From NCBI RefSeq assembly GCF_021532615.1, contig NZ_JAKGAQ010000005.1, positions 62,001 to 126,000 of the forward strand: DNA of 64,000 bases. The letters are read 5' to 3'. This document shows positions 1-9,535 of this stretch, piece after piece. The translations under genes and the position numbers were made by a program. The notes under the pieces are model-generated. The model searched no databases, was not told the origin of the DNA, and worked only from the letters and a program-made list of their open reading frames with translations. Positions within the stretch are counted from its first letter, which is position 1; each line of letters begins with the position of its first letter. This stretch comes from Octadecabacter dasysiphoniae. Lineage in GTDB: Bacteria; Pseudomonadota; Alphaproteobacteria; Rhodobacterales; Rhodobacteraceae.

Positions 1-25
1 TGATGTCGTCTTCTTGGTCTGACAT
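1..25 (-). CDS. Start of an unidentified gene, cut by window edge
   Basis: A possible start codon on the minus strand at 23-25 opens a frame that begins M-S-D-Q-E-D-D-I and leaves the window at base 1. An AGGG-like Shine-Dalgarno stretch lies just upstream. It would be divergent from the radical SAM gene. Eight residues are too few to name it. Confidence 0.3.
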
Positions 26-181
26 GGGGGAACCCTTTGATCTTGTTTACCTGATTTGGTCGCAAAAGTGATTTCCGGTCTGGAACATATGCGACATTGA
101 GTGCCTGTCCTGCGACCCGCATGCAAATGAATACTTTGCGGGATTATCGTGAAGGGGCTTCAAGTGTTCTGCATTGTTCAC

Positions 182-1261
182 ATGACAGAACTAGGTGATT
201 CACGAAACATAACGGCGAAAGGGCGCGCAGCGGTATCCAACGCCGTTGGTCGGTTTGAACCCTATGCGCGGGTCGCTGTGGATGATGGATGGGATGCGCC
301 TGATGTGGGCGTGTTGCGCACACAGGTGGCCGAAGAAGTCCCGCGATCCGTGATTTCGCGCAACACATCGCCCGATGTTCCGTTTGATAGATCGGTCAAT
401 CCGTATCGCGGGTGTGAACATGGCTGCATTTATTGTTTTGCGCGTCCTGGCCATGCGTGGCTGGGAATGTCGCCAGGGCAGGATTTTGAAAGCCGCCTGA
501 TCGCGCGGCCCACAGCACCCAAGGTGCTTGAGGCCGAGTTGCGCAAAAAAGGGTATCGCGCGGATGTGCTGGCGATCGGGACCTATACGGATCCCTATCA
601 GCCCATAGAAAAAACCTACGGAATTATGCGCGAGATTTTAGAAGTTTTGCGCGATTTCCACCACCCTGTCAGCATCGTGACCAAAGGATCGTTGATTGAA
701 CGAGACATCGATATCTTGCGCGATCTGGCGGCAGATAACCTTGTGCGGGTCGGTGTATCTGTCACGACGCTGGACCCGAAAATATCGCGTTTGATGGAAC
801 CGCGGGTCCCATCCCCAAAACGCCGCCTTCAGGTTATTGAACGGCTGGCACAGGCGGGCATTCCGGTGACGGTGTCCGCATCACCGCTGATCCCAGCCCT
901 GACCGATCATGAGCTTGAGGCGATTTTGACGTCGGCGGCGGATGCGGGTGCGACAGCCGCAACATCGATCATGCTGCGCCTTCCGTCTGAGGTGGCCCCG
1001 CTGTTTGAAGAATGGGTCAATATCCATTTTCCGGACCGCGCCAAGCGCATTTTAGGCCGGATTCGTGAGCTGCATGGCGGCGCGTTGTATGAGGCAAAGT
1101 TCGGCACCCGCATGACGGGTCAGGGCATCTGGGCACAGCAAATGAAACAACGCCTGACAATTGCACGCACACGATTGGGGTTGGACGGGCTGCGCGTGCC
1201 GTTGCGCCGTGATCTGTTCAAAGTACCGCCGCGCAAGGGGGACCAGCTGTGCCTGTTTTAA
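182..1261 (+). CDS. PA0069-type (SPL family) radical SAM protein
   Basis: This 359-residue protein is a radical SAM enzyme of the uncharacterised PA0069/spore-photoproduct-lyase-like group. The 4Fe-4S cluster motif CxxxCxxC is visible as GCEHGCIYC, with cysteines at about 78, 82 and 85. It is followed by the group-typical FARPGHAWLG segment. A partial TIM barrel fills the rest. The substrate is not known for this group. I chose ATG 182; an in-frame GTG at 149 would add 11 residues. The stop overlaps the convergent methyltransferase by 4 bp. The family call is firm and the function unknown. Confidence 0.88.
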   Translation: MTELGDSRNITAKGRAAVSNAVGRFEPYARVAVDDGWDAPDVGVLRTQVAEEVPRSVISRNTSPDVPFDRSVNPYRGCEHGCIYCFARPGHAWLGMSPGQDFESRLIARPTAPKVLEAELRKKGYRADVLAIGTYTDPYQPIEKTYGIMREILEVLRDFHHPVSIVTKGSLIERDIDILRDLAADNLVRVGVSVTTLDPKISRLMEPRVPSPKRRLQVIERLAQAGIPVTVSASPLIPALTDHELEAILTSAADAGATAATSIMLRLPSEVAPLFEEWVNIHFPDRAKRILGRIRELHGGALYEAKFGTRMTGQGIWAQQMKQRLTIARTRLGLDGLRVPLRRDLFKVPPRKGDQLCLF

Positions 1262-2271
1262 ACGCGTCTGCGTCCGCGACGGGGCGCGCGTGTCGGGCCT
1301 GTGCCGTCCGTTCCATCAGATTCTGAGGAAAATCCGCCAAGGGCGGCGGCAATGTTTTCAAGCGTCGGCGCATCCCCTTTGGGTCGGGTTTCAAGGGCTT
1401 CGCGCATGGCGCGCAGGTGGTCAGGCGTTGTGCCACAGCAACCGCCAATGATCGTGGCACCACTGTCGCGGGCCAGACAGGCGTAATCTGCCATTAGGTC
1501 TGGCGTGCCATCATAGTGGATGTGGCCGTCGACGTATTTCGGGATGCCAGCGTTGCCCTTGGCGATCATGGGCTGATCTGGGCCAGCCGCGCCGAACCCG
1601 AGAACCGTGCGCAACAGATCGGACGCGCCCACGCCGCAGTTGGCCCCGAAGGCCAGCGGCGGGTTTGGCAATTTGTTGACCATTTTCACCATTTCAGCGC
1701 TGGTCAAACCCATCATGGTACGCCCGGCTGTGTCAAAACTCATCGTGCCGCACCATGGCATGCCGGCCAATGCAAAGGCTTCGGCGGCGGCTTTGAATTC
1801 TTCGGCGGCGGAAATGGTTTCGCACCACAATACGTCCGCACCGCCCGCTTTTAGCCCTTCGGCCTGTTCATGGAACATTTCGACCGCGCTTTCGTGGGTC
1901 AGTGACCCCATTGGCACCATGATGTCGCCTGTCGGCCCGACGGACCCCGCAACAACCACTTTGCGACCGGATTTGTCGACAACTTCGCGGGCGATTTCTG
2001 CAGCCGCTTTGTTGATTTCATGGACCTGGCCTTCGCCGCCGTGCAATTTCAGCCGCGATGCGTTTCCGCCAAACGTATTCGTCAAAAACAGGTCGGACCC
2101 CGCATCAACAGCGCCCTGATATAGGGCCGTGATACGATCGCGATGTTCGAAGTTCCAGAATTCGGGGGCATCGCCGGATTGCAGACCCATGTTGAACAAA
2201 GTTGTTCCCGTCGCACCGTCGGCCAAAAGCCAGTCACGCGTGGCGAGCAGTTCTGAAAGGGCGTTGGTCAT
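1258..2271 (-). CDS. Betaine/homocysteine S-methyltransferase family protein
   Basis: This 337-residue zinc-dependent homocysteine S-methyltransferase would transfer a methyl group to homocysteine to make methionine, probably from glycine betaine or a related donor. The N-terminal DGATGTTL motif, the GANCG segment and the C-terminal GGCCGT motif supply the three zinc-ligand cysteines of the family. Its length is that of a stand-alone Pfam S-methyl_trans protein without cobalamin domains. The C-terminal tail is Arg-rich (RAPRRGRRR). Its start lies inside the 3' end of the MprF-like gene (38-bp overlap), so the two are probably cotranscribed. The methyl donor is inferred from common roseobacter annotation, not seen. 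Confidence 0.85.
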   Translation of the reverse strand: MTNALSELLATRDWLLADGATGTTLFNMGLQSGDAPEFWNFEHRDRITALYQGAVDAGSDLFLTNTFGGNASRLKLHGGEGQVHEINKAAAEIAREVVDKSGRKVVVAGSVGPTGDIMVPMGSLTHESAVEMFHEQAEGLKAGGADVLWCETISAAEEFKAAAEAFALAGMPWCGTMSFDTAGRTMMGLTSAEMVKMVNKLPNPPLAFGANCGVGASDLLRTVLGFGAAGPDQPMIAKGNAGIPKYVDGHIHYDGTPDLMADYACLARDSGATIIGGCCGTTPDHLRAMREALETRPKGDAPTLENIAAALGGFSSESDGTDGTGPTRAPRRGRRRV

Positions 2272-4111
2272 GGGGCGTTTCTCCGATGGGGGAGGTCAGC
2301 GGTTCGCACGGGCGGGGGCGGTGCGCAAATGAAAAATCCTCATGATGTCGCTGAGCAGGATTGGGATTGGCCAGTGGGGCAGGCCATCTGATGCGAATTG
2401 CAAGCGTTGTCATGGCAAGCAGAAGACCGAGACGGCCACTGGAGCAGATATAGCGTGGTTCCCAGATTGGGGCGAATGCGGATTTGAAACGCCGCAGGCC
2501 TGCCGCGTATTCCGTCATGGTGCGTGCGAAGGGCGCATGTGGGTCAGGTGCCGCGACACTGGCCAACGACAGATAGCAAATATCTGAATTTTGCGCAGCT
2601 TTGATCCCGGCACAGACAAGGGCATGCATGGTGCCTTTGGGAATATCTGAGACGTGGCGCATCAGATCGAGGGTCCAGACGGGGCCAATATGGAAGCTGA
2701 CAAAAGCAACGGGTGTGTCGCCGTCAAACGCCGCGAAGACGCGTTGATGGCGCACATAATCTGGGCAATAGCGGCCCATTGAATGGCCGCGTTCGCCGCC
2801 GTGTGATTTGGCCCAATCCTGAGCCACCGCGCAGAGGCCGTCGGAGGTAGAGACTTCGCGCACGGAAAACCCGCTGCGTTCAAACGCGCAAAGGGCGCGG
2901 CGCAATTGACGCCGGGCAGGGCCAGTGGATGACCATGTCTTTGGGGAAATCCATGCATCTTGGGCGCAGCGCATGACAGACCATCCGGCGGCGCGCGCTT
3001 GGCTGGCCTGTCTTGCGCTGCATTTATATAGCGTCTTGGGGTCCGTGCTGCGGCGTAGGTCCGCAACCTGCATGCCGCGTGGCAAATCCCCCAAAACCGC
3101 ATCGCCGCCCCAACATGGCAACGTCAGTAGCGTCCCCTTTACGTGGACAAAACGGGTGGCATGCTGGCGCAACAGGGTGGCTTCGGGGTGGTGTGGTTGA
3201 TCCACCGGAAGTGGCACGCGGCTGTGGAGCAAGCCCAGAATAGCGATACCCGCGGGCAGTGCATAATAAATGATGCGAAAGGCAAGAATGGCCGCCATGG
3301 CATCGGCGTTTTGTGTGGCGCCAAGAAGTGCGAGCAGCGACAAATCGAACGCGCCGACGCCGCCAGGGGCGTTTGAGACCAAACCGGCCCCAAGCGCGAT
3401 GAGATATGCGGCGAACAGAACGTGAAAGGACACAGGTTCAGGCCACAAGACCCACAAAGCAAGGGCGGCAAACAGGGTGTCGGCAGCAGTGGCCACAATC
3501 AGGGCGATGATCGTTCTGCGCCCTAGGCCAATCGGAATCCAACCCGATCGCTGCGCGAGGCGCGCCAGAAGGGCGAGGGCCGCTATGGCCGCAATACCAA
3601 TTGCGACATGTCCTCCAGAGCGGGGCATCAGCCCAGACAGCGGGACAACCAGCGCCGTAATTGCCGCCAGCGCGGCGAGGAAAGACAGGCTTACGGCGGC
3701 GGAAAGTTTCAGGATGTGTGCCGGGGGTAGGTCCGGCAGGCAGCGCCAGCGGACAAGCGCGCTGGTGATCGCGCCGAAGCCAAGTGTTTGTGACAGTGCA
3801 ATCGCCTTGACGCCCGCCGCGCGCGCCGCATGCACAGGTTGGCCGGTGTTCAAGACACGGTGCATCAGAACGTCATATTCGCCAATGGTCCGAAAGCTCA
3901 GCGCGGTGAAAACGAGAGCGCACATCCATTGCCACGGGGCAAGTGCGGTCAACGCAGCAACAACTGCAACGCCATCCAAAGCTGCGATATGACGGATAAA
4001 GAGCGTGCCAAAAACACCGAGCGCCACAAGCGGCACCAGTTGGAGCAAACGCCCTTTGCGAAAAAATGTGCGCCACTCCGCCAAAGGAGCGACCCCAATT
4101 TGCGTTTTCAT
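2234..4111 (-). CDS. MprF-like phosphatidylglycerol aminoacyltransferase (short form)
   Basis: This 625-residue membrane protein resembles MprF, which transfers an amino acid from aminoacyl-tRNA to phosphatidylglycerol and flips the product. Residues about 20-310 are multiple hydrophobic segments of the LPG-synthase/flippase type. Residues about 330-600 match the DUF2156 catalytic domain, with LDLMRH and GLRRFKSAFAPIWEPRY as recognisable blocks. Many alphaproteobacterial MprF proteins are near 850 residues, so several N-terminal membrane segments are missing. I chose ATG 4111; a GTG at 4147 is an alternative. It precedes and overlaps the methyltransferase gene. Whether lysine, alanine or ornithine is transferred cannot be told. 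Confidence 0.8.
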   Translation of the reverse strand: MKTQIGVAPLAEWRTFFRKGRLLQLVPLVALGVFGTLFIRHIAALDGVAVVAALTALAPWQWMCALVFTALSFRTIGEYDVLMHRVLNTGQPVHAARAAGVKAIALSQTLGFGAITSALVRWRCLPDLPPAHILKLSAAVSLSFLAALAAITALVVPLSGLMPRSGGHVAIGIAAIAALALLARLAQRSGWIPIGLGRRTIIALIVATAADTLFAALALWVLWPEPVSFHVLFAAYLIALGAGLVSNAPGGVGAFDLSLLALLGATQNADAMAAILAFRIIYYALPAGIAILGLLHSRVPLPVDQPHHPEATLLRQHATRFVHVKGTLLTLPCWGGDAVLGDLPRGMQVADLRRSTDPKTLYKCSARQASQARAAGWSVMRCAQDAWISPKTWSSTGPARRQLRRALCAFERSGFSVREVSTSDGLCAVAQDWAKSHGGERGHSMGRYCPDYVRHQRVFAAFDGDTPVAFVSFHIGPVWTLDLMRHVSDIPKGTMHALVCAGIKAAQNSDICYLSLASVAAPDPHAPFARTMTEYAAGLRRFKSAFAPIWEPRYICSSGRLGLLLAMTTLAIRIRWPAPLANPNPAQRHHEDFSFAHRPRPCEPLTSPIGETPHDQRPFRTARHA

Positions 4112-4259
4112 AAGTCCGTCCCACACAACGTAACCACCACCCCCCACTTAGCGCGCCAGATGTTGTGTAAAGGTAAAGGCCAAGGCAAATATGCGCCTTG
4201 GCCTTTAACGAGATCAATCAAACTGTGCGGCATTTTCGTCAAATGCCGCGCGGTAGGGG

Positions 4260-4574
4260 TTAGGCTTCGTCCATCAGCTGGGCTTTGGCGATGGCCATAT
4301 ATTCTGTCATTTTGGCGCGAATTGTGGCTTCATCCGCTTTATCGCCCAGATCGCCGGACAATTTGCGATAGACGTCTTCGTCACCTGCTTCTTCAAAATC
4401 CGACTTTATGACCTCTTTTGCGTAGGCAGCGGCGTCATCGCCAGATTTGCCGAGCAATTCAGCGGCCCACAGACCGACAAGTTTATTGCGGCGTGCGTCT
4501 GCCTTGAATTGCATTTCTGCGTCATGGGCGAATTTGTTTTCGAATGCGTTTTCGCGATCATCAAAACCGGACAT
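4260..4574 (-). CDS. DUF1476 protein, F1Fo-ATPase zeta (inhibitor) subunit
   Basis: This 104-residue, charged helical protein starts MSGFDDRENAFENKFAHD. It matches DUF1476, the zeta subunit described in Paracoccus and other alphaproteobacteria. There it binds F1-ATPase and blocks ATP hydrolysis, using its N-terminal segment much as mitochondrial IF1 does. Length (about 105) and the AARRNKL-like central block fit. It is transcribed away from purC, and their starts are 138 bp apart. A Shine-Dalgarno-like GGGAG precedes ATG 4574. The family call is strong; the inhibitory role here is by homology. Confidence 0.88.
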   Translation of the reverse strand: MSGFDDRENAFENKFAHDAEMQFKADARRNKLVGLWAAELLGKSGDDAAAYAKEVIKSDFEEAGDEDVYRKLSGDLGDKADEATIRAKMTEYMAIAKAQLMDEA

Positions 4575-4659
4575 ATTGGGCTCCCTAAGCTGTTCGTCCT
4601 AGATATGCCCACCAGAGCGCTTGCCCGCAAGGGGGGCTTGGCTTATGAGGCGAGTTAGA

Positions 4660-4697
4660 GGCCTGTTCTGCCCTCTTTGACCCCAAAGAGACAGGCC
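4660..4697 (+). promoter_or_regulatory. Two-tier hairpin in the purC leader
   Basis: GGCCTGT (4660-4666) pairs perfectly with ACAGGCC (4691-4697). Nested inside, CTCTTTG (4673-4679) pairs with CAAAGAG (4684-4690) around a 4-base loop. A one-sided 6-base bulge separates the two stems on the 5' side. There is no U-run, so it is not a classic terminator. It ends 15 bp before the purC ATG, just upstream of the Shine-Dalgarno GAGGG, so it could influence mRNA stability or ribosome access. Confidence 0.6.
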
Positions 4698-4712
4698 CGA
4701 GCGAGGGATAGA

Positions 4713-5474
4713 ATGGCACGTCGTAAACTGGTCTATGAAGGCAAGGCAAAGATTTTGTACGAGGGCCCCGAGCCCGGAACGCTTGTCCAGTATTTCAAAG
4801 ATGATGCCACCGCGTTCAACGCTGAAAAAAAAGCAACGATTGACGGCAAGGGCGTGTTGAACAACCGCCTGTCGGAATTTTTCATGAACGGATTGCAGCG
4901 TATTGGCGTGCCGACGCATTTCATTCGCCGCCTGAACATGCGCGAACAGCTGATCCGTCAGGTCGAAATCATCCCGCTTGAGGTCATCGTGCGCAATTTT
5001 GCAGCAGGGTCCATGGCCAAGCGTTTGGGTATGGAAGAGGGCACACCGCTGCCCCGCCCGATTGTTGAATTTTCCTATAAAGACGATGCACTTGGGGACC
5101 CATTGGTGCCCGAAGAATACATCATCGCATTCGGTTGGGCGACGCAGCAGGACCTCGACGATATCGTCGCGCTTGCGCTGCGGGTGAATGATTTTATGGC
5201 CGGTGTGATGCACGGCGTCGGGATCAAGTTGGTGGATTTCAAGATCGAGATTGGCCGCGTTTGGGACAATGATTTCATGCGTTTGATCGTAGCCGACGAA
5301 ATTAGCCCTGACAGCTGCCGTTTGTGGGACATCGAAACGGGTCGCAAGCTCGACAAAGACGTGTTCCGACGCGATCTGGGCGATTTGGCCGACGCCTACA
5401 CCGAGGTCGCGACGCGCCTTGGCGTCATGCCCAAGAATGCCACGAATATTACCAAGCCGACATTGATTAACTAA
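4713..5474 (+). CDS. purC: Phosphoribosylaminoimidazole-succinocarboxamide synthase
   Basis: PurC (SAICAR synthetase) joins aspartate to CAIR using ATP in de novo purine synthesis. The 253-residue product begins [18 protein letters not shown], the typical PurC N terminus. It also carries the phosphate-binding VRNFAAGS motif and the VDFKIEIGR signature. The start at 4713 is set by GCGAGGG at the right distance; an upstream in-frame codon at 4677 would run through the leader hairpin. It is the first gene of purC-purS-purQ, with purS 17 bp downstream. Confidence 0.97.
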   Translation: MARRKLVYEGKAKILYEGPEPGTLVQYFKDDATAFNAEKKATIDGKGVLNNRLSEFFMNGLQRIGVPTHFIRRLNMREQLIRQVEIIPLEVIVRNFAAGSMAKRLGMEEGTPLPRPIVEFSYKDDALGDPLVPEEYIIAFGWATQQDLDDIVALALRVNDFMAGVMHGVGIKLVDFKIEIGRVWDNDFMRLIVADEISPDSCRLWDIETGRKLDKDVFRRDLGDLADAYTEVATRLGVMPKNATNITKPTLIN

Positions 5475-5491
5475 AAGAAGGATCGCTGCCG

Positions 5492-5722
5492 ATGAAAGCC
5501 CGCGTACATGTCATGTTGAAAGACGGTGTCTTGGACCCCCAAGGGGCCGCCGTAAAGCACGCGCTAGGTGCGCTGGGATTTGACGGTGTAGATGGCGTGC
5601 GCCAAGGCAAGGTGATCGAACTTGATCTGGCCGACGGTGCAACAGAAGCCCAAGTGGGTGAGATGTGCGAAAAGCTGCTGGCGAACACAGTGATCGAAAG
5701 CTACCGGATCGAAGTGCTGTGA
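5492..5722 (+). CDS. purS: Phosphoribosylformylglycinamidine synthase subunit PurS
   Basis: PurS is the small structural subunit of the three-part FGAM synthase (PurL-PurQ-PurS) found in organisms that lack the long fused PurL. The 76-residue protein has the family's [18 protein letters not shown] opening and a beta-alpha-beta fold. AAGGA lies just before the ATG. The stop overlaps the purQ GTG start (GTGA), which suggests translational coupling. Length is typical. Confidence 0.95.
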   Translation: MKARVHVMLKDGVLDPQGAAVKHALGALGFDGVDGVRQGKVIELDLADGATEAQVGEMCEKLLANTVIESYRIEVL

Positions 5723-6387
5723 AGGCCGCGGTTATCCAGTTTCCCGGATCAAACTGTGATCGGGATATGGCTGTCGCGCTAGAGAAATCCGGCGCGGACG
5801 TTACCGTGGTTTGGCACAAAGACGCAGCCTTGCCCAAGGGTGTTGATCTTGTCGCAATACCGGGTGGGTTTTCGTTTGGCGATTATCTGCGCTGCGGTGC
5901 GATTGCCGCCAATTCGCCGATTTGTAACGCTGTCGTGGATCATGCGAATGCCGGCGGGTATGTCTTAGGTGTTTGTAATGGCTTTCAAATCCTGACTGAA
6001 ACAGGGCTTTTGCCTGGTGCGTTGTTGCGCAACGCGGGGCTGAAATACATCTGCCGCACGGTCGGATTGAAGATCGAGACGTCAAATTCAGCCTACACCG
6101 AAGGCTACAACGCAGGCGCCGAAATCGGCGTGCCGATTGCGCATCACGATGGCAATTACTTTGCTGATGATGCCACGATTGCCGCCCTGAAGGGGGAGGA
6201 TCGCGTCGCGTTTACCTACTCGGACAATCCAAATGGGTCGCGCGGCGATATTGCGGGTATTCTGTCAGAAAACCGCCGTGTCCTCGGTATGATGCCCCAC
6301 CCCGAACGCGCGTTCGAAGAGGCGCATGGCAATACCGACGGTCAGCGTCTTTTCGCCGGTTTGATGGCGCAACTTGCCTCTGCCTGA
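5719..6387 (+). CDS. purQ: Phosphoribosylformylglycinamidine synthase subunit PurQ
   Basis: PurQ is the glutaminase subunit that feeds ammonia to PurL. The class I glutamine amidotransferase triad is visible: Cys in [10 protein letters not shown], and His and Glu in [11 protein letters not shown]. It starts with GTG at 5719, overlapping the purS stop by 4 bp; this gives the family's [17 protein letters not shown] terminus and 222 residues. An upstream start at 5665 would overlap purS and add unrelated sequence. purL is not in the window next to it. Confidence 0.96.
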   Translation: MKAAVIQFPGSNCDRDMAVALEKSGADVTVVWHKDAALPKGVDLVAIPGGFSFGDYLRCGAIAANSPICNAVVDHANAGGYVLGVCNGFQILTETGLLPGALLRNAGLKYICRTVGLKIETSNSAYTEGYNAGAEIGVPIAHHDGNYFADDATIAALKGEDRVAFTYSDNPNGSRGDIAGILSENRRVLGMMPHPERAFEEAHGNTDGQRLFAGLMAQLASA

Positions 6388-6448
6388 CCCATTTGATGGA
6401 CGGTTCCGGCACTTTTAGTTAAGATTGCATTATGCGCTGGGGAATTTT

Positions 6449-8185
6449 GTGAAATTGCGCCGGTTGTCTCCGGTTTGGGTGACGCGCCTGTTGGTTGCGG
6501 CGTTGGTGGGTTTAGCCTGCGTTGTCGTCTACGTGTCAAATTCCCTTTTGACAGAACGCTTTACGGAACGCACGCGTGGCGGGGCTGATGTTCGGTTGGC
6601 ACTGTATTCTGCCAACCTTTTGAGCGAGTTACAGCGTAATTCTATCGTACCGCAATTGCTGGCGCGTGACCCTGCCTTGATCGGGGCGTTGAATTCGGGC
6701 GATTTTACACAATCTACCGCGCGGTTGTTGTCCTTTGTGGATGAAATTGGCGCAGCGTCGTTGGTGTTGATGGATACGGATGGGCGGATCGTTGCGGCGA
6801 CCAACCGCGAACGTCTGGGCGAAAATCAACGCAGCCAACCATCGTTTATCGAAGCGCTACGATCAAACATCACAACGTTCACGGTGGATGAACGTGACGA
6901 GGGCGGGTTCAATTTTACTTATTCTCGCCGCATGGAGGACAGCGGCCATTCCATTGGAGTCGTGTCCGTGGGCGTGGATCTGGCCAAGCTGGAAAGATCC
7001 TGGGCCGGTATTTCCGATGCGGTTATGGTGCTGGACAGTTCGGGCCGTGCGATTTTGGCGACCGAGCCGCGCTGGCGGGGCAAAGCCGAAGAAGAAGCAC
7101 TGACATTGCTTGAGCCCCAAACCGCCATCGAACGGGCCTTGCGCGGAACGCCGGACTGGTCCGCCTTACCGATCGATGCCTACCTGCGCGGGGACGGCGT
7201 GATGCGCCAAGAGGTCCGCGTGCCGTTTCAAGGCTGGCGCGTTGTCAGTTTCACAACATTCCAATCGGTGCGCGAACGGGTCAACGCGATCCTTGCGCTT
7301 GAAATCATGGGATTCGCGATTTTGCTGGCGGGCTTGTTTTGGTTCCTGTCGCGGCGCTCAAATCTTGCCGCGCGCATGTTTCAGCTTGAATCGGCGGAGT
7401 TGCGCCAACTCAACCGCCGCCTACAGCAGGAAATCGCCGAGCGTGAAAAGGTCGAAAAGGACCTCGAAGTGGCCGAGCAGACTGTGGCGCAAACGTCCAA
7501 GCTTGCCGCTTTGGGCGAGATGTCAGCGGCCGTGTCCCATGAGCTAAATCAACCGCTTGCGGCGATGAAAACCTATCTGGCCGGTGCGCGTCTTTTGATC
7601 GGTCGCGAACGCCCCGATGAGGCCGTCGTCGCGGTGGCCCGTATCGACAGCCTGATTGACCGGATGGGCGCGATTACCAAGCAGTTGAAATCTTATGCGC
7701 GCAAAGGGTCGGGGACGCTTGAACCCGTTGATGTTAAGGCCGCGCTGCAATCTTCCTTGTCGATGATGGAACCCCAATTGCGCCAAAGACAGGTCGCGAT
7801 TACGCAGACGTTGCCGGATGAACCTGTGATGATTTACGCGGATCGAATGCGTCTTGAACAGGTGATCGTAAACCTGCTGCGCAATGCGCTGGATGCCACA
7901 AAAATATCGCCCGATCCCAGCATTGATATTCTGCTTGCCCAAGGTGATGTGGCGCGGCTGTCGGTGCGCGACAACGGCACAGGCATCGAAGACCTCGATG
8001 AGCTGTTTGAACCCTTTTACACCACCAAAGCACCCGGGGATGGCACAGGGCTGGGTCTTGCTATCTCCTCTGGCATCGTAAACGACTTTGGGGGACGGCT
8101 CACCGCGCGTAATGCAATTAAGGGTGGGGCTGTATTTGAGGTTGAACTGCCTATTTTAGGCCCAGATAAAGAAGCAGCGGAGTAA
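6449..8185 (+). CDS. DctB-type membrane sensor histidine kinase
   Basis: This 578-residue kinase has an N-terminal transmembrane segment (about 10-32), a periplasmic double-Cache-like sensor and a second transmembrane segment near 280-300. A coiled coil follows, then HisKA with phospho-acceptor His364 in SHELNQPLAAMKTY and a HATPase domain with N, G1 and G2 boxes (LRNALDAT, DNGTGIED, GTGLGLAI). The architecture is that of DctB, which senses C4-dicarboxylates. GTG 6449 has CTGGGGA upstream; a TTG at 6425 is less likely. The response regulator follows 6 bp after the stop. No transporter is adjacent, so the ligand is unknown. Confidence 0.85.
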   Translation: MKLRRLSPVWVTRLLVAALVGLACVVVYVSNSLLTERFTERTRGGADVRLALYSANLLSELQRNSIVPQLLARDPALIGALNSGDFTQSTARLLSFVDEIGAASLVLMDTDGRIVAATNRERLGENQRSQPSFIEALRSNITTFTVDERDEGGFNFTYSRRMEDSGHSIGVVSVGVDLAKLERSWAGISDAVMVLDSSGRAILATEPRWRGKAEEEALTLLEPQTAIERALRGTPDWSALPIDAYLRGDGVMRQEVRVPFQGWRVVSFTTFQSVRERVNAILALEIMGFAILLAGLFWFLSRRSNLAARMFQLESAELRQLNRRLQQEIAEREKVEKDLEVAEQTVAQTSKLAALGEMSAAVSHELNQPLAAMKTYLAGARLLIGRERPDEAVVAVARIDSLIDRMGAITKQLKSYARKGSGTLEPVDVKAALQSSLSMMEPQLRQRQVAITQTLPDEPVMIYADRMRLEQVIVNLLRNALDATKISPDPSIDILLAQGDVARLSVRDNGTGIEDLDELFEPFYTTKAPGDGTGLGLAISSGIVNDFGGRLTARNAIKGGAVFEVELPILGPDKEAAE

Positions 8186-8191
8186 TACGCT

Positions 8192-9526
8192 ATGGCCCAA
8201 GCCATGAAAATCGCGATCGTTGATGATGAACAAGACATGCGCCAATCCATTTCACAGTGGCTTGCGTTGTCGGGATATGACACCGAAACCTTTGCAAGTG
8301 CCGAAGAGGCGCTAAAAGGGGTCGGGACGGACTATCCCGGCATTGTGGTCAGCGATATCAAGATGCCCGGTATGGACGGGATGCAATTTCTTAAGAAGAT
8401 CAAAGGCGTCGACAGCTCACTGCCTGTCATCATGATCACAGGCCACGGCGATGTGCCCATGGCCGTTGAGGCGATGCGCATCGGTGCGTTTGATTTCCTT
8501 GAAAAACCGTTCAACCCAGACCGCATGACGGAATTGGCCAAGAAAGCGACCGTTGCGCGGCGTCTGACGCTTGATAACCGCGAATTGCGCCGTGAATTGT
8601 CCGACGGTGGGGCATTGATGAAAAAGCTCATCGGGGCGTCACCAGTGATGGAGCGTCTGAAGGAAGATATCCTCGATCTTGGGCAGGCCGATGGCCATGT
8701 TTTGATCGAGGGTGAGACGGGCACGGGCAAGACGCTGGTCGCGCATGCGCTACACGCCGTTGGTGCACGGGCGAGCAAGAAGTTCGTGCTGATTTCATGT
8801 GCTGCGTACGAAGACGAAGCCCTTGCCAAGCGGCTGTTTGGCCCAGCAGGGCAGGACGACCCAATTCCTGCGATGGAAGAGGCGCGCAACGGGACGCTGG
8901 TTCTTGAAGATGTCGAAGCCTTGTCCGAGACCAATCAAGCACGGCTTTTGACGGCCATCAATGAGCAGGGCACGCCGGCTGAAACGCGCATCGTCGCGAT
9001 CTGTAACCTTCAGGATGAAGGCAAAACCTGTGAAAGCGTCCTGCGCAATGATCTGTTTTACCGCCTTGCGGCGTTGCGCATTACGGTTCCACCGCTGCGG
9101 TCACGTGGCGAAGACATCCTGACGCTGTTCACCCGTTTGGGCGAAGGGTTTGCGGACGAATACGGCTGTGATGCCCCCGAAGTCAGCGCACAGGAAGCCG
9201 CGCAATTGTTGCAGGCCCCGTGGCCCGGCAATGTGCGCCAGCTTTATAATGTGGCGGAACGTGCGGTGCTGCAAAACCGCCGTGGCACTGGCACCATCGC
9301 CAGCCTGCTGATGACAGAGGACGACGAAAGCCAGCCCGCCATCACAACCGAGGGCAAGCCGCTTAAGGAATTCGTGGAAGCGTTTGAACGTATGCTGATC
9401 GACAACACCATGCGCCGCCATAAGGGCAGCATCGTGAATGTCATGGAAGAATTGTGCCTGCCGCGCCGTACGCTGAACGAAAAAATGGCCAAGTACGGGC
9501 TGCAAAGGTCTGACTATCTGGGGTAA
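8192..9526 (+). CDS. DctD/NtrC-like response regulator with degenerate AAA+ domain
   Basis: This 444-residue protein has a receiver domain (phospho-acceptor Asp55 in SDIKMPG), an AAA+ domain and a C-terminal Fis-type helix-turn-helix (about 405-440). Walker A is intact (GETGTGKT, 174-181). The sigma-54-contacting GAFTGA loop is missing: after LFG (215-217) comes PAGQDD. Walker B reads VLED rather than the usual LDE order (Glu239-Asp240). The protein therefore probably cannot remodel sigma-54 RNA polymerase. It pairs with the DctB-like kinase upstream. Rhodobacter NtrC, which lacks GAFTGA and works with the housekeeping sigma factor, is a known precedent. Confidence 0.85.
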   Translation: MAQAMKIAIVDDEQDMRQSISQWLALSGYDTETFASAEEALKGVGTDYPGIVVSDIKMPGMDGMQFLKKIKGVDSSLPVIMITGHGDVPMAVEAMRIGAFDFLEKPFNPDRMTELAKKATVARRLTLDNRELRRELSDGGALMKKLIGASPVMERLKEDILDLGQADGHVLIEGETGTGKTLVAHALHAVGARASKKFVLISCAAYEDEALAKRLFGPAGQDDPIPAMEEARNGTLVLEDVEALSETNQARLLTAINEQGTPAETRIVAICNLQDEGKTCESVLRNDLFYRLAALRITVPPLRSRGEDILTLFTRLGEGFADEYGCDAPEVSAQEAAQLLQAPWPGNVRQLYNVAERAVLQNRRGTGTIASLLMTEDDESQPAITTEGKPLKEFVEAFERMLIDNTMRRHKGSIVNVMEELCLPRRTLNEKMAKYGLQRSDYLG

Positions 9527-9535
9527 ATTGGCACT

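Noticed and set aside
166..179. GTTC-TGCATT-GTTC upstream of the radical SAM gene, resembling an alphaproteobacterial LexA box
   Set aside because: The alphaproteobacterial SOS box is GTTC-n7-GTTC; here the gap is 6, so it is one base short and I do not call it.
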